This document shows positions 50,757 through 59,711 of a DNA stretch of 64,000 nucleotides, piece after piece. The position numbers and the translations under genes are program-made. A model generated the notes under the pieces. The model was not told the DNA's origin and did no database searches. It worked only from the letters and a program-made list of their open reading frames with translations. Origin of the DNA: Bacteroidales bacterium UBA4070 (GTDB lineage Bacteria; Bacteroidota; Bacteroidia; Bacteroidales; VadinHA17); contig DFYY01000013.1 of assembly GCA_002383485.1 (NCBI GenBank), positions 54,146 through 118,145 of the forward strand. Reading direction: 5' to 3'. Position 1 is the stretch's first letter; each line of letters begins with the position of its first letter.

Positions 50757-51880
50757 ATATCCTTGTTCTTTCTCCTGGATGAGAGGTAAAGGAATGCCGT
50801 TAAGAAAGGGGCCAAGATATCAAAAAAGAGCGAAATATACCACAACTGCCCTTCATTGAATGTGGCGGCGGCCTTTCGCAGGATCACGGCCCGCATTATG
50901 AACCGTGACAGCAGGAGGAAGAGCACCACAGGCCATGATGCAGTCAGGATGAGCATGTTGACTGCCAGACCGTACCATGCCACTCTGGAGAACGGCTCAA
51001 GGATGAGTCTGAATTTGTCCGCTGTCCTGTAATATTTGGAAGCGGTCAGGTGTCTGCGCTTCTGCTTGATCCATTCGCCGATGGTTTTACTGGCCACGGA
51101 GAGGGTGAATGAATCGTGGGACAACATCAGGCTGCAGTTGTCAGGGGTGCTGGTACGGTTTACGAACAGGTCATCATCGCCTGACATGATGTGGTTGTGG
51201 GGTCCGAAGCCTCCCTTTGCGAAGAAGAAGCTGCGGCGGTAGGCCAGGTTGCGCCCGACTCCCATGTAGGGTTTTCCTGCCATGGTCATCCCGAAGTACT
51301 GCATGGCGGTAAACATTGTCTCATAGCGGATATAGCTGTTCAGCAGACCTGTTTCCGGCATGTAGGCACCGTAACCGAGTATGATGTCAGTCTTCTCCCG
51401 GGCAGAGGCTGCCGCCACTTCGCGGAGCCAGTTGGGTGATGCCGGTTTGCAGTCGGCGTCAGTGAAGACAAGCAGGTCATTTTTGGCAGCCTTGATGCCG
51501 ATGAGCATTGCCAGCTTCTTTGTGTGTGTGAAGCCCGGATCCTTCTGTATCATGGATACCTTCAGGTGCGGGAACTGCTTCATCAGTAAGCCCAGCACAT
51601 CAAATGTATTGTCTTCGGAACAGTCATTAACCACAACTACCTCGAAGGAGGGGTAATCCTGCTTCAGTACATCGGGCAGGAAACGCGCGAGGTTCTCGGC
51701 CTCGTTACGTGCGCAGATTATCACGGAAAGAGGAGGAAGGACTGTTTGTGCGCCTGCCCCGGCCGACCTGGCAAATGCGGCCCTGCGATAGTATCCAAGC
51801 CAGTACCAGGCCTGTATGATTAGCATTGCAACGAGCAGCGAGAGCAGGATAATATGCGTCGTATCAGTTGAAAGGATCAT
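50747..51880 (-). CDS. Family 2 glycosyltransferase, membrane bound
   Basis: A 377-residue processive-type GT2: N-terminal transmembrane helix (IILLSLLVAMLIIQAWYWLG), catalytic domain with VIICARNEAENL, VVVNDCSEDNT, FTDADCKP (DxD) and SGDDDLFVNR, then WIKQKRRHLTASKYY resembling the Q/RxxRW acceptor motif, and two or three C-terminal helices. ATG 51880 is preferred over TTG 51904. The product is unknown; enzymes of this form make polysaccharides or glycolipids. Its 3' end overlaps the sigma gene by 10 bases. Upstream, TAATATTG on the minus strand is one base off the -7 consensus. Confidence 0.88.
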   Translation of the reverse strand: MILSTDTTHIILLSLLVAMLIIQAWYWLGYYRRAAFARSAGAGAQTVLPPLSVIICARNEAENLARFLPDVLKQDYPSFEVVVVNDCSEDNTFDVLGLLMKQFPHLKVSMIQKDPGFTHTKKLAMLIGIKAAKNDLLVFTDADCKPASPNWLREVAAASAREKTDIILGYGAYMPETGLLNSYIRYETMFTAMQYFGMTMAGKPYMGVGRNLAYRRSFFFAKGGFGPHNHIMSGDDDLFVNRTSTPDNCSLMLSHDSFTLSVASKTIGEWIKQKRRHLTASKYYRTADKFRLILEPFSRVAWYGLAVNMLILTASWPVVLFLLLSRFIMRAVILRKAAATFNEGQLWYISLFFDILAPFLTAFLYLSSRRKNKDIWK

Positions 51881-52006
51881 GAGAAGTGATATTGTGCGCA
51901 GCAATATTATAAAGAATTAAAAAACACCAGAAAGAATCTTTTCAACAATCAGGGATCACTTTTTTCAAATTGCCAACCGCCTGTTCAAAATCAGGTTGAG
52001 AAAGCT

Positions 52007-52014
52007 TACTTTTG
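52007..52014 (+). promoter_or_regulatory. TAnnTTTG promoter element of tgt
   Basis: TACTTTTG, 20 bases before ATG 52035, in the divergent gap between the glycosyltransferase and tgt. Confidence 0.5.
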
Positions 52015-52034
52015 TGACCATCAGTAAAAGGAAG

Positions 52035-53162
52035 ATGTTCAGCCTGGAGAAAAAAGACGGAGTCACATCGGCCAGGGCGGGTGTCCTGCACACCGCCCAC
52101 GGCGAGATACAGACGCCTGTCTTTATGCCTGTTGGCACCGGCGCCACGGTCAAGGGGGTATTCCACCGTGACCTGAAGAGAGAGATAAACGCGTCTGTGA
52201 TACTTGCCAACACCTACCATCTCTACCTGCGCCCGGGAGCGGATATCATAAAAAAGGCCGGAGGCGTGCACCGTTTCATGTCCTGGGACAGGGCGGTGCT
52301 GACCGACAGCGGCGGGTACCAGGTTTTTTCGCTCGCCGCCAACAGGAAACTGACTGAGGAGGGCGCAATATTCAGGTCACACATAGACGGCTCAAAACAT
52401 CTCTTCACTCCTGAAGGGGTTATTGACATCCAGCGGGCCATAGGCGCCGATATCATTATGGCTTTCGATGAATGTGCACCTTATCCCTCTGATCACGCCT
52501 ACGCGAAGAAGTCGATGGAACTAACCCACCGGTGGCTCGACAGGTGCGTGGTTCAGATGGGACGAACAGAGCCCCTCTACGGGACGGAGCAGATGCTCTT
52601 CCCGATAGTCCAGGGATCGGTTTACGGCGATCTCCGGAAAATCTCTGCTGAGAAATGCGCTTCCAGCGGGATGCCGGGAAATGCTATCGGTGGCCTCTCG
52701 GTGGGAGAGCCCGCTGAGCAGATGTATGAGATGATCGAAACTGTGAATGAGATCCTCCCTGAGGAGAAGCCCAGGTACCTTATGGGAGTGGGTACCCCTG
52801 CAAACCTTCTGGAAGGCATTGCCCGGGGGATTGACATGTTCGACTGTGTCATGCCCACCCGCAATGGACGCAACGGGATGATGTTTACCAGTGAAGGAAC
52901 CATCAATATCAGGAACCAGCGCTGGGCAGAAGACTTTTCACCCATTGACACCGGCTCGCATTCAGAGATAAGCAGGACCTATTCAAAGGCATACCTGCGT
53001 CACCTGGTGATCTCGGGAGAGATGCTCGGAGCGCAGATAGCAACCATACACAACCTGGCATTTTATTTGAGCCTTGTCAGGGAGGCAAGGGAACGAATTC
53101 TTGAAGGTACATTCGGACCATGGAAGGAAGAGACAGTTCGCAAAATATCAGTAAGGGTCTGA
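52035..53162 (+). CDS. tgt: tRNA-guanine (queuine) transglycosylase
   Basis: Exchanges guanine 34 of GUN-anticodon tRNAs for preQ1. From ATG 52035 it has 375 residues; a TTG at 51996 lies upstream of the promoter octamer. Active-site residues: D91 in LTDSGGYQVFSL and nucleophile D270 in MFDCVMPTRNGRNG. The zinc site of classical bacterial Tgt (CxCxxC plus His) is changed: the three cysteine positions are S308, S310 and S313 (DTGSHSEIS), while the later His in TIHNLAFYL is kept. From memory other Bacteroidota Tgt proteins also lack these cysteines, so this is probably lineage-wide. The LptF/G gene overlaps its 3' end by 43 bases. Confidence 0.94.
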   Translation: MFSLEKKDGVTSARAGVLHTAHGEIQTPVFMPVGTGATVKGVFHRDLKREINASVILANTYHLYLRPGADIIKKAGGVHRFMSWDRAVLTDSGGYQVFSLAANRKLTEEGAIFRSHIDGSKHLFTPEGVIDIQRAIGADIIMAFDECAPYPSDHAYAKKSMELTHRWLDRCVVQMGRTEPLYGTEQMLFPIVQGSVYGDLRKISAEKCASSGMPGNAIGGLSVGEPAEQMYEMIETVNEILPEEKPRYLMGVGTPANLLEGIARGIDMFDCVMPTRNGRNGMMFTSEGTINIRNQRWAEDFSPIDTGSHSEISRTYSKAYLRHLVISGEMLGAQIATIHNLAFYLSLVREARERILEGTFGPWKEETVRKISVRV

Positions 53163-54259
53163 AGAAGCTTGCCCCCGGCATACTGGACTGGTACATCATC
53201 AGGCAGTTCCTCGGGACATTCATCTTCTCGCTGGTGCTCATACTGGGTATCGCGGTGATATTTGACTTCTCGGAGAAGATTGATGATTTCATCCAGAAAC
53301 AGGCGCCGCTGAAGGCCATCGTCTTCGACTATTACCTGAATTTTATTCCCTACTTCGCGACTCTTTTTGCCCCGATGTTTGTATTCATATCGGTGATCTT
53401 CTTCACTTCCCGGATGGCTGTAAATACCGAGATCATCGCCATGCTCAACAGTGGGATGAGCTTCAGGCGCCTGTTGCTGCCATACCTGATTTCTGCGGCC
53501 TTTATCGCGCTAGGCGCATTTCTCCTGCAGAACTACGTCCTGCCACATTCAAACATCGCGCGGCTCGATTTTGAGGAGAAATACTACCGGAGCTCCGATT
53601 TCCGAAGGGTGAATGTATCTTCGGTTCACAGGCAGGTTTACCCCAATGTTTACATTTACATGGAGCAGTACAACAAGATCTCCCAGAGCGGAAGGAATTT
53701 CAGCATGGAGAAATTCAACGACAAGGGGATGCTTGAATCTAAGATGACCGCCAATATGATCAGGTGGGACACCACCACCAATAAATGGGGTGCATGGTGG
53801 TACTATATCAGGGAGACAGACAGCCTGGGTGAGCGGATAACCTCGGGAAGGAGGATTGACACGGTCCTGAACGTCGGGCCGGATGACTTCACCCGGGCGC
53901 CGGAGTTCGTTCATACAATGACCCGGCGGGAGCTTGAAGACTATATAGATGTTCTGAAGTCGCAGGGCTCAGACGAGATCAAGCTCTACCTCAATGAGAA
54001 GCACCGGCGCTATTCCTCGCCGTTTGCCTTCTTCATCCTGACACTGATAGGGGTATCACTCTCGTCGCGCAAGATCAAGGGAGGAATAGGAATGCAGATC
54101 GGTCTGGGACTGATGCTTACCTTCTCATATATCCTTTTCATGCAGTTCTCCTCGCAATTTTCGCTTAAAGGCGACCTGAATCCGGCGCTGGCCATGTGGA
54201 TTCCCAACATAATATACACCTTTATTGCAGCAGGGGTCTACTACACTGCTCCGAAATAG
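53120..54259 (+). CDS. LptF/LptG-family permease (YjgP/YjgQ)
   Basis: Inner-membrane subunit of the lipopolysaccharide exporter, 379 residues. Three N-terminal helices (FIFSLVLILGIAVIFDFSEK, FATLFAPMFVFISVIFF, LISAAFIALGAFLLQNYVL), a periplasmic beta-jellyroll with YIYMEQYNKISQSGRNFSME, and three C-terminal helices (FAFFILTLIGVSLSSRK, IGLGLMLTFSYILFMQFSS). ATG 53120 is the only good start and lies inside the tgt 3' end, so the two genes are co-transcribed. Whether this is LptF or LptG cannot be decided. Confidence 0.92.
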   Translation: MEGRDSSQNISKGLKKLAPGILDWYIIRQFLGTFIFSLVLILGIAVIFDFSEKIDDFIQKQAPLKAIVFDYYLNFIPYFATLFAPMFVFISVIFFTSRMAVNTEIIAMLNSGMSFRRLLLPYLISAAFIALGAFLLQNYVLPHSNIARLDFEEKYYRSSDFRRVNVSSVHRQVYPNVYIYMEQYNKISQSGRNFSMEKFNDKGMLESKMTANMIRWDTTTNKWGAWWYYIRETDSLGERITSGRRIDTVLNVGPDDFTRAPEFVHTMTRRELEDYIDVLKSQGSDEIKLYLNEKHRRYSSPFAFFILTLIGVSLSSRKIKGGIGMQIGLGLMLTFSYILFMQFSSQFSLKGDLNPALAMWIPNIIYTFIAAGVYYTAPK

Positions 54260-54353
54260 CACATTCCCGATCATATTGTGCATAATTGAATTTTGTATAA
54301 ATTGCCGTGCTTTTTTAAAAGAGAGAAGAGAACAGTAAAAAACAGGACTGATC

Positions 54354-55898
54354 ATGGCATTGGAAAGGAAGATACGCGAACTGAAGGAAAAGCGTGAAAA
54401 GATACTTCTCGGCGGCGGGGAGGAAGCTATCGTCAAGCAGAAGGCGATGGGAAAAAATACTGCACGTGAGCGCATTATGGCTATCCTTGATCCGGGCACA
54501 TTCAACGAGTATGACATGTTCGTGGAGCATGATGCACGCGATTTCGGGATGGATAAAAAACATTTGCCCAGTGACGGTGTGGTGATAGGCACCGGAACCG
54601 TGCACGGCAATCCGGTTGCGATTTTTGCGCAGGATTTCACTGTTGCAGGAGGCTCGCTGGGGTTGATGCACTCGCGCAAGATCACCAAGATCATGGATCA
54701 CGCACTACAGATGAGGATACCCCTCATAGGTATCAATGACTCCGGCGGTGCGCGCATCCAGGAGGGGGTCAATTCACTTGCCGGTTACGGGGAGATCTTC
54801 TACAGGAATACAATCTCGAGCGGTGTCATCCCGCAGATTTCGGTGATACTGGGACCCTGTGCCGGCGGCGCGGTATATTCCCCGGCTCTGACTGACTTCG
54901 TCTTTGTTGTTGACAACATATCGAAGATGTTCATCACCGGTCCCGAAGTGATCAAGACCGTCCTGGGTGAGGAGATCTCGATGGAGGCCCTCGGTGGTGC
55001 CCGCGTTCATTGCGAGACAACAGGTAACGCTCATTTCTTTGCCTCCTCTGAGGAGGAGTGTTTCAGCCAGATAAAGAGACTTATCTCATTCATTCCAAGG
55101 AATAACGAGATAAAGGCCGCAGCAACGGAACCGCAGCCGCCGGAGGCAGGGTATGATATTGAAAAGATAGTTCCGGGTGACCCGACGCTGCCGTACGATA
55201 TCAGAGAGGTCATCCGTGCCGTTGCAGACAGCAGTGATTTCTTCGAGATACAGGAGATGTATGCCCGCAACATGGTCATCGGGTTTGGTCGCATGGGCGG
55301 CCGCACCGTGGGATTTGTTGCCAACCAGCCCCTGGAGATGGCCGGCGTGCTCGATGTTGACTCATCGGACAAGGCCGCACGGTTTATCCGGTACTGTGAC
55401 GCTTTCAACATCCCGCTGATCACCCTTGTGGACCTTCCCGGTTACCTGCCGGGGGTGGACCAGGAGCATGCCGGTGTGATACGTCACGGTGCCAAGGTGC
55501 TTTACGCCTACAGCGAAGCAACGGTTCCGAAGCTCACTGTAATACTGAGGAAGGCTTACGGCGGCGGATACATCGCGATGAGCTCCCGTCACCTGCGTGC
55601 CGACTTCGTCTTTGCGTGGCCCACGGCAGAGATAGCAGTTATGGGTCCGGAGGGCGCCGCCAACATCATCTTCCGCAAGGAGATAACCTCAGCTGCCAAT
55701 CCTGATGAAATGCGCCGCCAGAAGGTGGATGAGTACAGGGAGAAGTTTGCCAATCCGTATGTAGCCGCCTCGCGCGGGTATGTCGATGCGGTTATCGAAC
55801 CCTCGGAGACACGCAGGCTGCTTCTGCACGGACTTGAAGTGTCGGAAAACAAGGTGATACAGATGCCCTGGAAGAAGCACGGGATTCCTCCTTTCTGA
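54354..55898 (+). CDS. mmdA: Acyl-CoA carboxylase beta / methylmalonyl-CoA decarboxylase alpha subunit
   Basis: Carboxyltransferase subunit moving CO2 between biotin and propionyl-CoA/methylmalonyl-CoA. The 514 residues show both crotonase-like halves: ALERKIRELKEKREKILLGG, KNTARERIMAILDPGTF, GINDSGGARIQEGVNSL (oxyanion glycines), and in the second half ITLVDLPGYLPGVDQEH and KAYGGGYIAMSSRHL. A biotin-carrier gene follows after 23 bases. The pair without a biotin carboxylase points to the Na+-pumping decarboxylase or transcarboxylase used in propionate formation, but the membrane subunit (mmdB) is not in the window. Gap 54260-54353 has no clear promoter. Confidence 0.92.
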   Translation: MALERKIRELKEKREKILLGGGEEAIVKQKAMGKNTARERIMAILDPGTFNEYDMFVEHDARDFGMDKKHLPSDGVVIGTGTVHGNPVAIFAQDFTVAGGSLGLMHSRKITKIMDHALQMRIPLIGINDSGGARIQEGVNSLAGYGEIFYRNTISSGVIPQISVILGPCAGGAVYSPALTDFVFVVDNISKMFITGPEVIKTVLGEEISMEALGGARVHCETTGNAHFFASSEEECFSQIKRLISFIPRNNEIKAAATEPQPPEAGYDIEKIVPGDPTLPYDIREVIRAVADSSDFFEIQEMYARNMVIGFGRMGGRTVGFVANQPLEMAGVLDVDSSDKAARFIRYCDAFNIPLITLVDLPGYLPGVDQEHAGVIRHGAKVLYAYSEATVPKLTVILRKAYGGGYIAMSSRHLRADFVFAWPTAEIAVMGPEGAANIIFRKEITSAANPDEMRRQKVDEYREKFANPYVAASRGYVDAVIEPSETRRLLLHGLEVSENKVIQMPWKKHGIPPF

Positions 55899-55921
55899 TC
55901 ATACCCGAAAAAGAGATTTAC

Positions 55922-56236
55922 ATGGAAAAGAGAGAAACAGCAAAGCTTGTAATAGACCATACCTCCTACACCACGAGGATCAGCTCCCGGTTTGCCGCTC
56001 GCAAGCCATACGCTCCGCCCGTGCCGGGAAGGATACAGAGCTTCATCCCGGGTACCGTGGTTGAGATACTGGTAAGCCAGGGTGATACAGTAAAGGAGGG
56101 TGATGATATTGTCATCCTCGATGCGATGAAGATGAAGAACAGGCTGAAGAGCCATCTTGAAGGCCGCGTTGTTGCTGTCAACGTCAAGCCTGGCGACAGG
56201 GTGACGAAGGGCGAAGTGCTTGTTGAGATAGTCTGA
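55922..56236 (+). CDS. mmdC: Biotin carrier protein of the carboxylase
   Basis: A 104-residue biotinyl protein: residues about 1-30 are a variable lead, then a lipoyl/biotinyl domain from IQSFIPGTVVEILVSQGDTV. The biotin lysine is K70 in LDAMKMKNRL. VKPGDRVTKGEVLVEIV closes the fold. It lacks the long Ala/Pro linker of many carrier subunits. It works with the mmdA product just upstream. The next 150 bases (56237-56390) hold no gene or hairpin that I recognise. Confidence 0.93.
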   Translation: MEKRETAKLVIDHTSYTTRISSRFAARKPYAPPVPGRIQSFIPGTVVEILVSQGDTVKEGDDIVILDAMKMKNRLKSHLEGRVVAVNVKPGDRVTKGEVLVEIV

Positions 56237-56390
56237 AATGGCGAACAAAGTCAGTCAGGGCTTATCAGGCAAAGGCCCATACCTTGAATAACAGATCAGT
56301 GCCGGGCAGATCAGGGCATATCATCTCTGACCAGTGCGGGGTGGATGGGCAAATGACTGTGTCTTACGGTTTCAGTAACGTTATGAGAGT

Positions 56391-57212
56391 TTACACCATG
56401 TCGCCTGTGTTCAGCCTGTAGCGTGCCAGTTCAGGCGGAAGTACCGGATCCTCCTCAAAGATGCCATAGACGGCCGAGCCGCTGCCTGACATGGAGGCAT
56501 ACAGGGCACCGGCCTCATAGAGTGCCATCTTGATCCTCCCCACCTGTGGGTATGACCTGAATATATTCAGCTCGAAATCATTTATAACCCTGCCGCGCCA
56601 TTCACTGACAGGCAGGTTAAGCAGTTGCCTGAGCGACAGTCCTGTGTGGCATGGCACACACCCGGCGTAGGCTTCGGCGGTGCTGATATTCGTGTCAGGG
56701 TAAAGGATAACAATATGATACCGTCCCAGGTCCAGCGGGAACTCTGAGAGAATGTTGCCAACTCCCTCGGCAAATGACGGGGTGCCGTCAATGAAGAAGG
56801 GAGCATCACTTCCGATGCGGCCGGCAATTGAACGAAGCTCCTCTGCGTTAAGACCGAACCCGAAATATTTGTTCAGCGCCTTGATCATCCAGGCCGCATC
56901 CGACGAGCCGCCGCCAAGGCCGGCACCCACAGGGATGTTCTTGTGCAGATGGATTCTTATGCCGGGAAAGTCAAACGACTGCCTCATCACCTTCACGGCC
57001 TGCATCACCAGGTTCTTCTTCGGATCACTCTCCTCCATAACGCCGGTGACTTTCAGCGTATCACCCCTGCGGCTCTCCTTCCGGACTACAAACTCCAGGG
57101 CATCGGCAAGGTCAACGGGATAAAAGAAGGTCTCGATGTTATGATAGCCGTCAGGTCTCTTCTCCATGATCCTTAACCCTATGTTTATCTTCGCCTTCGG
57201 AAATACAACCAT
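56391..57212 (-). CDS. ispE: 4-diphosphocytidyl-2-C-methyl-D-erythritol kinase
   Basis: GHMP kinase of the non-mevalonate isoprenoid pathway. From ATG 57212 it has 273 residues, normal length, starting VVFPKAKINIGLRIMEKR; a start at 57266 would add 18 unrelated residues. ATP loop is PVGAGLGGGSSDAAWM; substrate residues lie in GSDAPFFIDG and MSGSGSAVYGIF. Convergent with mmdC and divergent from dnaB (215-base gap). Confidence 0.96.
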   Translation of the reverse strand: MVVFPKAKINIGLRIMEKRPDGYHNIETFFYPVDLADALEFVVRKESRRGDTLKVTGVMEESDPKKNLVMQAVKVMRQSFDFPGIRIHLHKNIPVGAGLGGGSSDAAWMIKALNKYFGFGLNAEELRSIAGRIGSDAPFFIDGTPSFAEGVGNILSEFPLDLGRYHIVILYPDTNISTAEAYAGCVPCHTGLSLRQLLNLPVSEWRGRVINDFELNIFRSYPQVGRIKMALYEAGALYASMSGSGSAVYGIFEEDPVLPPELARYRLNTGDMV

Positions 57213-57359
57213 AACAGGTGACTGTTGAAAGATCAAAAATATACGAACCTTTTTAATTTCCCTCATTTTTCCTGATTATCTCTGTTTTCAACATCTTTTT
57301 AACAACTGGCTGTTTGAAAGAATTAATCAGATACTTTCCCCGGGCACGGATGTATTTGT

Positions 57360-57367
57360 TAAATTTG
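57360..57367 (+). promoter_or_regulatory. TAnnTTTG promoter element of dnaB
   Basis: TAAATTTG, with TTTC 21 bases upstream (partial -33 match). The leader to ATG 57428 would be about 55 bases. Confidence 0.45.
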
Positions 57368-57427
57368 ATCACAGCAGATGAGACTGCTGAATTCGTTAAA
57401 ATATCTAATTTACAATACTTTACATTA

Positions 57428-58951
57428 ATGACACAGGGCACTTCCAGAGGCAGGCAGGATAAGAAGCAACAGGTAGTAATAATTCCGGAGGGTGGGAGGA
57501 TTCCCCCTCAGACCCCGGAGATGGAAGAGGCGGTGCTTGGCGCGGCCATGCTTGAGATAGAGGCAGCGAGGATGGTGGTTGACATGTTGCGGCCGGAGGT
57601 GTTTTATTCGGCTGCACACCAGAAGATATTTGCTGCAATCATTGAACTCAACAAGCGTGACCAGCCGATAGACCTGCTTACGGTCACCCGCGAGCTTAAG
57701 CGGTTGAATGAGCTGGAAGAGGCCGGTGGTGCGGTATATCTCACTGAGCTTACCTCGAAGATCGTTTCGGCGGCAAACATAGAATACCACGCCAGGATAG
57801 TGCTCCAGAAGTATATCCAGCGTGAGCTGATACGTGCAGCCACCATGATACAGAACATGGTCTATGAGGATACGCTGGATGTGACCGAGTTGCTTGACAA
57901 GAGTGAGGATGAGCTCTTCAGGATTGCAGAGGGCAACATCAAGCATGAGGTGGCGCCCATACATGAGGTCATCAAGCAGTCGCTGGCCGAGATCGAGGAA
58001 CTGGGCAAGAAGGAGGATGCACTTGTAGGGGTTCCGTCAGGCTTCACGAAGCTTGACAGGCTGACATCGGGATGGCAGAAGTCGGAGCTGGTTATCATTG
58101 CTGCCAGGCCATCAATGGGAAAAACAGCCTTTGCGCTCACTATGGCCCGCAACATGGCAATAGAGCACAAGAGGAAGGTTGCCATCTTTTCACTTGAGAT
58201 GTCAGCCATCCAGCTCGTCAACAGGCTTATTATCTCGGAGACGGAGATACCAGGAGAAAAAATCAAGAACGGCAAGCTTTCGCCCGAGGAATGGTCCCTG
58301 CTGGAATCGCGAATCAAGTCGCTCACCGAGGCGCAGATATTTATTGATGACACTCCTGCAATCTCGGTTTTCGAGCTCAGGGCCAAGTGCCGCAGGCTGA
58401 AGGCGCAGGGTAAGCTGGATGTTGTAGTTGTGGATTATCTTCAGCTGATGACAGGGCCGCCTGATGCAGGCAGCCGTGAGCAGGAGGTGAGTTCAATCTC
58501 CAGGTCACTGAAGAGCATTGCCAAGGAGCTTGCCGTACCGGTGCTGGCGCTTTCACAGCTGAACCGGTCGGTGGAGACCCGTGGCGGGAACAAGAAGCCT
58601 ATGCTCTCTGACCTGCGTGAGTCAGGTGCCATCGAGCAGGATGCCGACATGGTTGTCTTCATCCATCGTCCGGAAAAAATGGGTGTCATGCAGTTTGAGG
58701 ACGGCGGTTCAACAAAGGGTCATGCCGACATCATACTGGCCAAGAACCGTAACGGTCCAACTGATGAGGTGCTTCTTTACTTCAAGGAGGACAGGGCAGC
58801 CTTCGTTGAGCCTGATGAGTTCGGGCCTGACGGCTCCTTCTCCGACATCCCCGCCGGTGGGGTTTTCACTATGGGTTCGAAGATGAATAATGATATCTCT
58901 TCAGATTTCAGCGATTTCTCGGCAGATGATAACGGACGCAGACCGTTTTGA
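57428..58951 (+). CDS. dnaB: Replicative DNA helicase DnaB
   Basis: Hexameric helicase that unwinds DNA at the replication fork. From ATG 57428 it has 507 residues; an upstream in-frame TTG at 57314 is unlikely. N-terminal domain (PPQTPEMEEAVLGAAMLEIE) and RecA-like domain with Walker A K232 in AARPSMGKTAFAL, FSLEMSAIQLVNRL, Walker B VVVDYLQLM, and SQLNRSVETRGG. No intein interrupts the usual insertion sites. The tail is Ser/Asp rich (NNDISSDFSDFSADD). ispE is divergent. No chromosomal origin features are seen nearby. Confidence 0.97.
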   Translation: MTQGTSRGRQDKKQQVVIIPEGGRIPPQTPEMEEAVLGAAMLEIEAARMVVDMLRPEVFYSAAHQKIFAAIIELNKRDQPIDLLTVTRELKRLNELEEAGGAVYLTELTSKIVSAANIEYHARIVLQKYIQRELIRAATMIQNMVYEDTLDVTELLDKSEDELFRIAEGNIKHEVAPIHEVIKQSLAEIEELGKKEDALVGVPSGFTKLDRLTSGWQKSELVIIAARPSMGKTAFALTMARNMAIEHKRKVAIFSLEMSAIQLVNRLIISETEIPGEKIKNGKLSPEEWSLLESRIKSLTEAQIFIDDTPAISVFELRAKCRRLKAQGKLDVVVVDYLQLMTGPPDAGSREQEVSSISRSLKSIAKELAVPVLALSQLNRSVETRGGNKKPMLSDLRESGAIEQDADMVVFIHRPEKMGVMQFEDGGSTKGHADIILAKNRNGPTDEVLLYFKEDRAAFVEPDEFGPDGSFSDIPAGGVFTMGSKMNNDISSDFSDFSADDNGRRPF

Positions 58952-59284
58952 AATCACTATCCTTAGAAATGCCGGGAATTTATTGTCTTTTTTGTATTGT
59001 ATGGTTTTCCTGCCTTATCTCCATTTAAGGCTAAGCCCTTTTCAATGGTATTTTGTAAGTGCTCTGGCGCTTAGACTGTCGTGAAATGTCTCTTTCGGTA
59101 GTTAGTTAACTTGTGATCCTGAGGCAAAAATTAACAAGTCTTAATCTTGTTTGAGGGGAATATTTTTAAATATTTCTTCCCCTGGGTTGCAATTTATTGA
59201 AATTCGATGTAAATTTGATGATATCTCATTCGTGAGGTTAACCTTCAGCAATAAGGTACTAAGTCAATAATCATATCTACTGTC
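58952..59284. other. 333-base gap without gene; probable junction to accessory region
   Basis: Holds no coding frame that I believe. There are weak inverted repeats (AACAAG/CTTGTT at 59133-59151, GGGGAA/TTCCCC-type at about 59155-59182) but no clear terminator for dnaB. By eye, sequence beyond it is clearly more AT-rich than the housekeeping genes before it. Confidence 0.5.
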
Positions 59285-59695
59285 ATGAAAAAGTTCGTCA
59301 TTTTATTTTGTGGTCTTTTGGCTACTATTGTTGTTAGTTCGCAAGAACTGAGTTACTCCTATGATGATGCCGGCAACCGCATCAGCAGAACCATTTTCAT
59401 TGGTCTCAAAAGTGCAGATGTGCATAAGCAAGAGATTATAGAGACCATTGGAAGTAATGAAATAAAGGTCTACCCAAATCCGGTGGAAAGTTTGTTGTTG
59501 ATATCAATTACCGGATTTGAGCATGATTTTTTAAGTGAGTACTTTGTATATAATCTGTCCGGGAGTATGATAAAGCATGAGAAGGTTACCAGTGAACTTA
59601 CCACACTTGACATGAGCAGTTTAGGCAGGGGCACATATGTGTTTCAACTTTCCATTAATGGAGAGAAAAGAGCCTGGAAAATAGTCAAGGAATAA
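59285..59695 (+). CDS. Small T9SS-sorted protein with a single YD motif
   Basis: A 136-residue secreted protein: signal peptide (FVILFCGLLATIVVSSQ), one YD-type repeat (LSYSYDDAGNRISRTIF), then a T9SS type A sorting domain (KVYPNPVESLLLISI, SLGRGTYVFQLSING). There is no room for another domain, so it is a sorting tail carrying one RHS-like repeat. The large RHS-repeat gene starts 16 bases downstream. It could be a detached end of that protein (which lacks a T9SS tail), a partner, or a stub left by rearrangement. Confidence 0.85.
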   Translation: MKKFVILFCGLLATIVVSSQELSYSYDDAGNRISRTIFIGLKSADVHKQEIIETIGSNEIKVYPNPVESLLLISITGFEHDFLSEYFVYNLSGSMIKHEKVTSELTTLDMSSLGRGTYVFQLSINGEKRAWKIVKE

Positions 59696-59711
59696 GCGAA
59701 GATGAACTGTC

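Noticed and set aside
56237..56390. Possible small RNA or tRNA between mmdC and ispE
   Set aside because: No cloverleaf, T-loop motif or promoter could be seen.
58890..59084. 64-codon frame after dnaB
   Set aside because: Starts inside dnaB and has no signal, motif or promoter; a hydrophobic stretch arises from AT-rich sequence.
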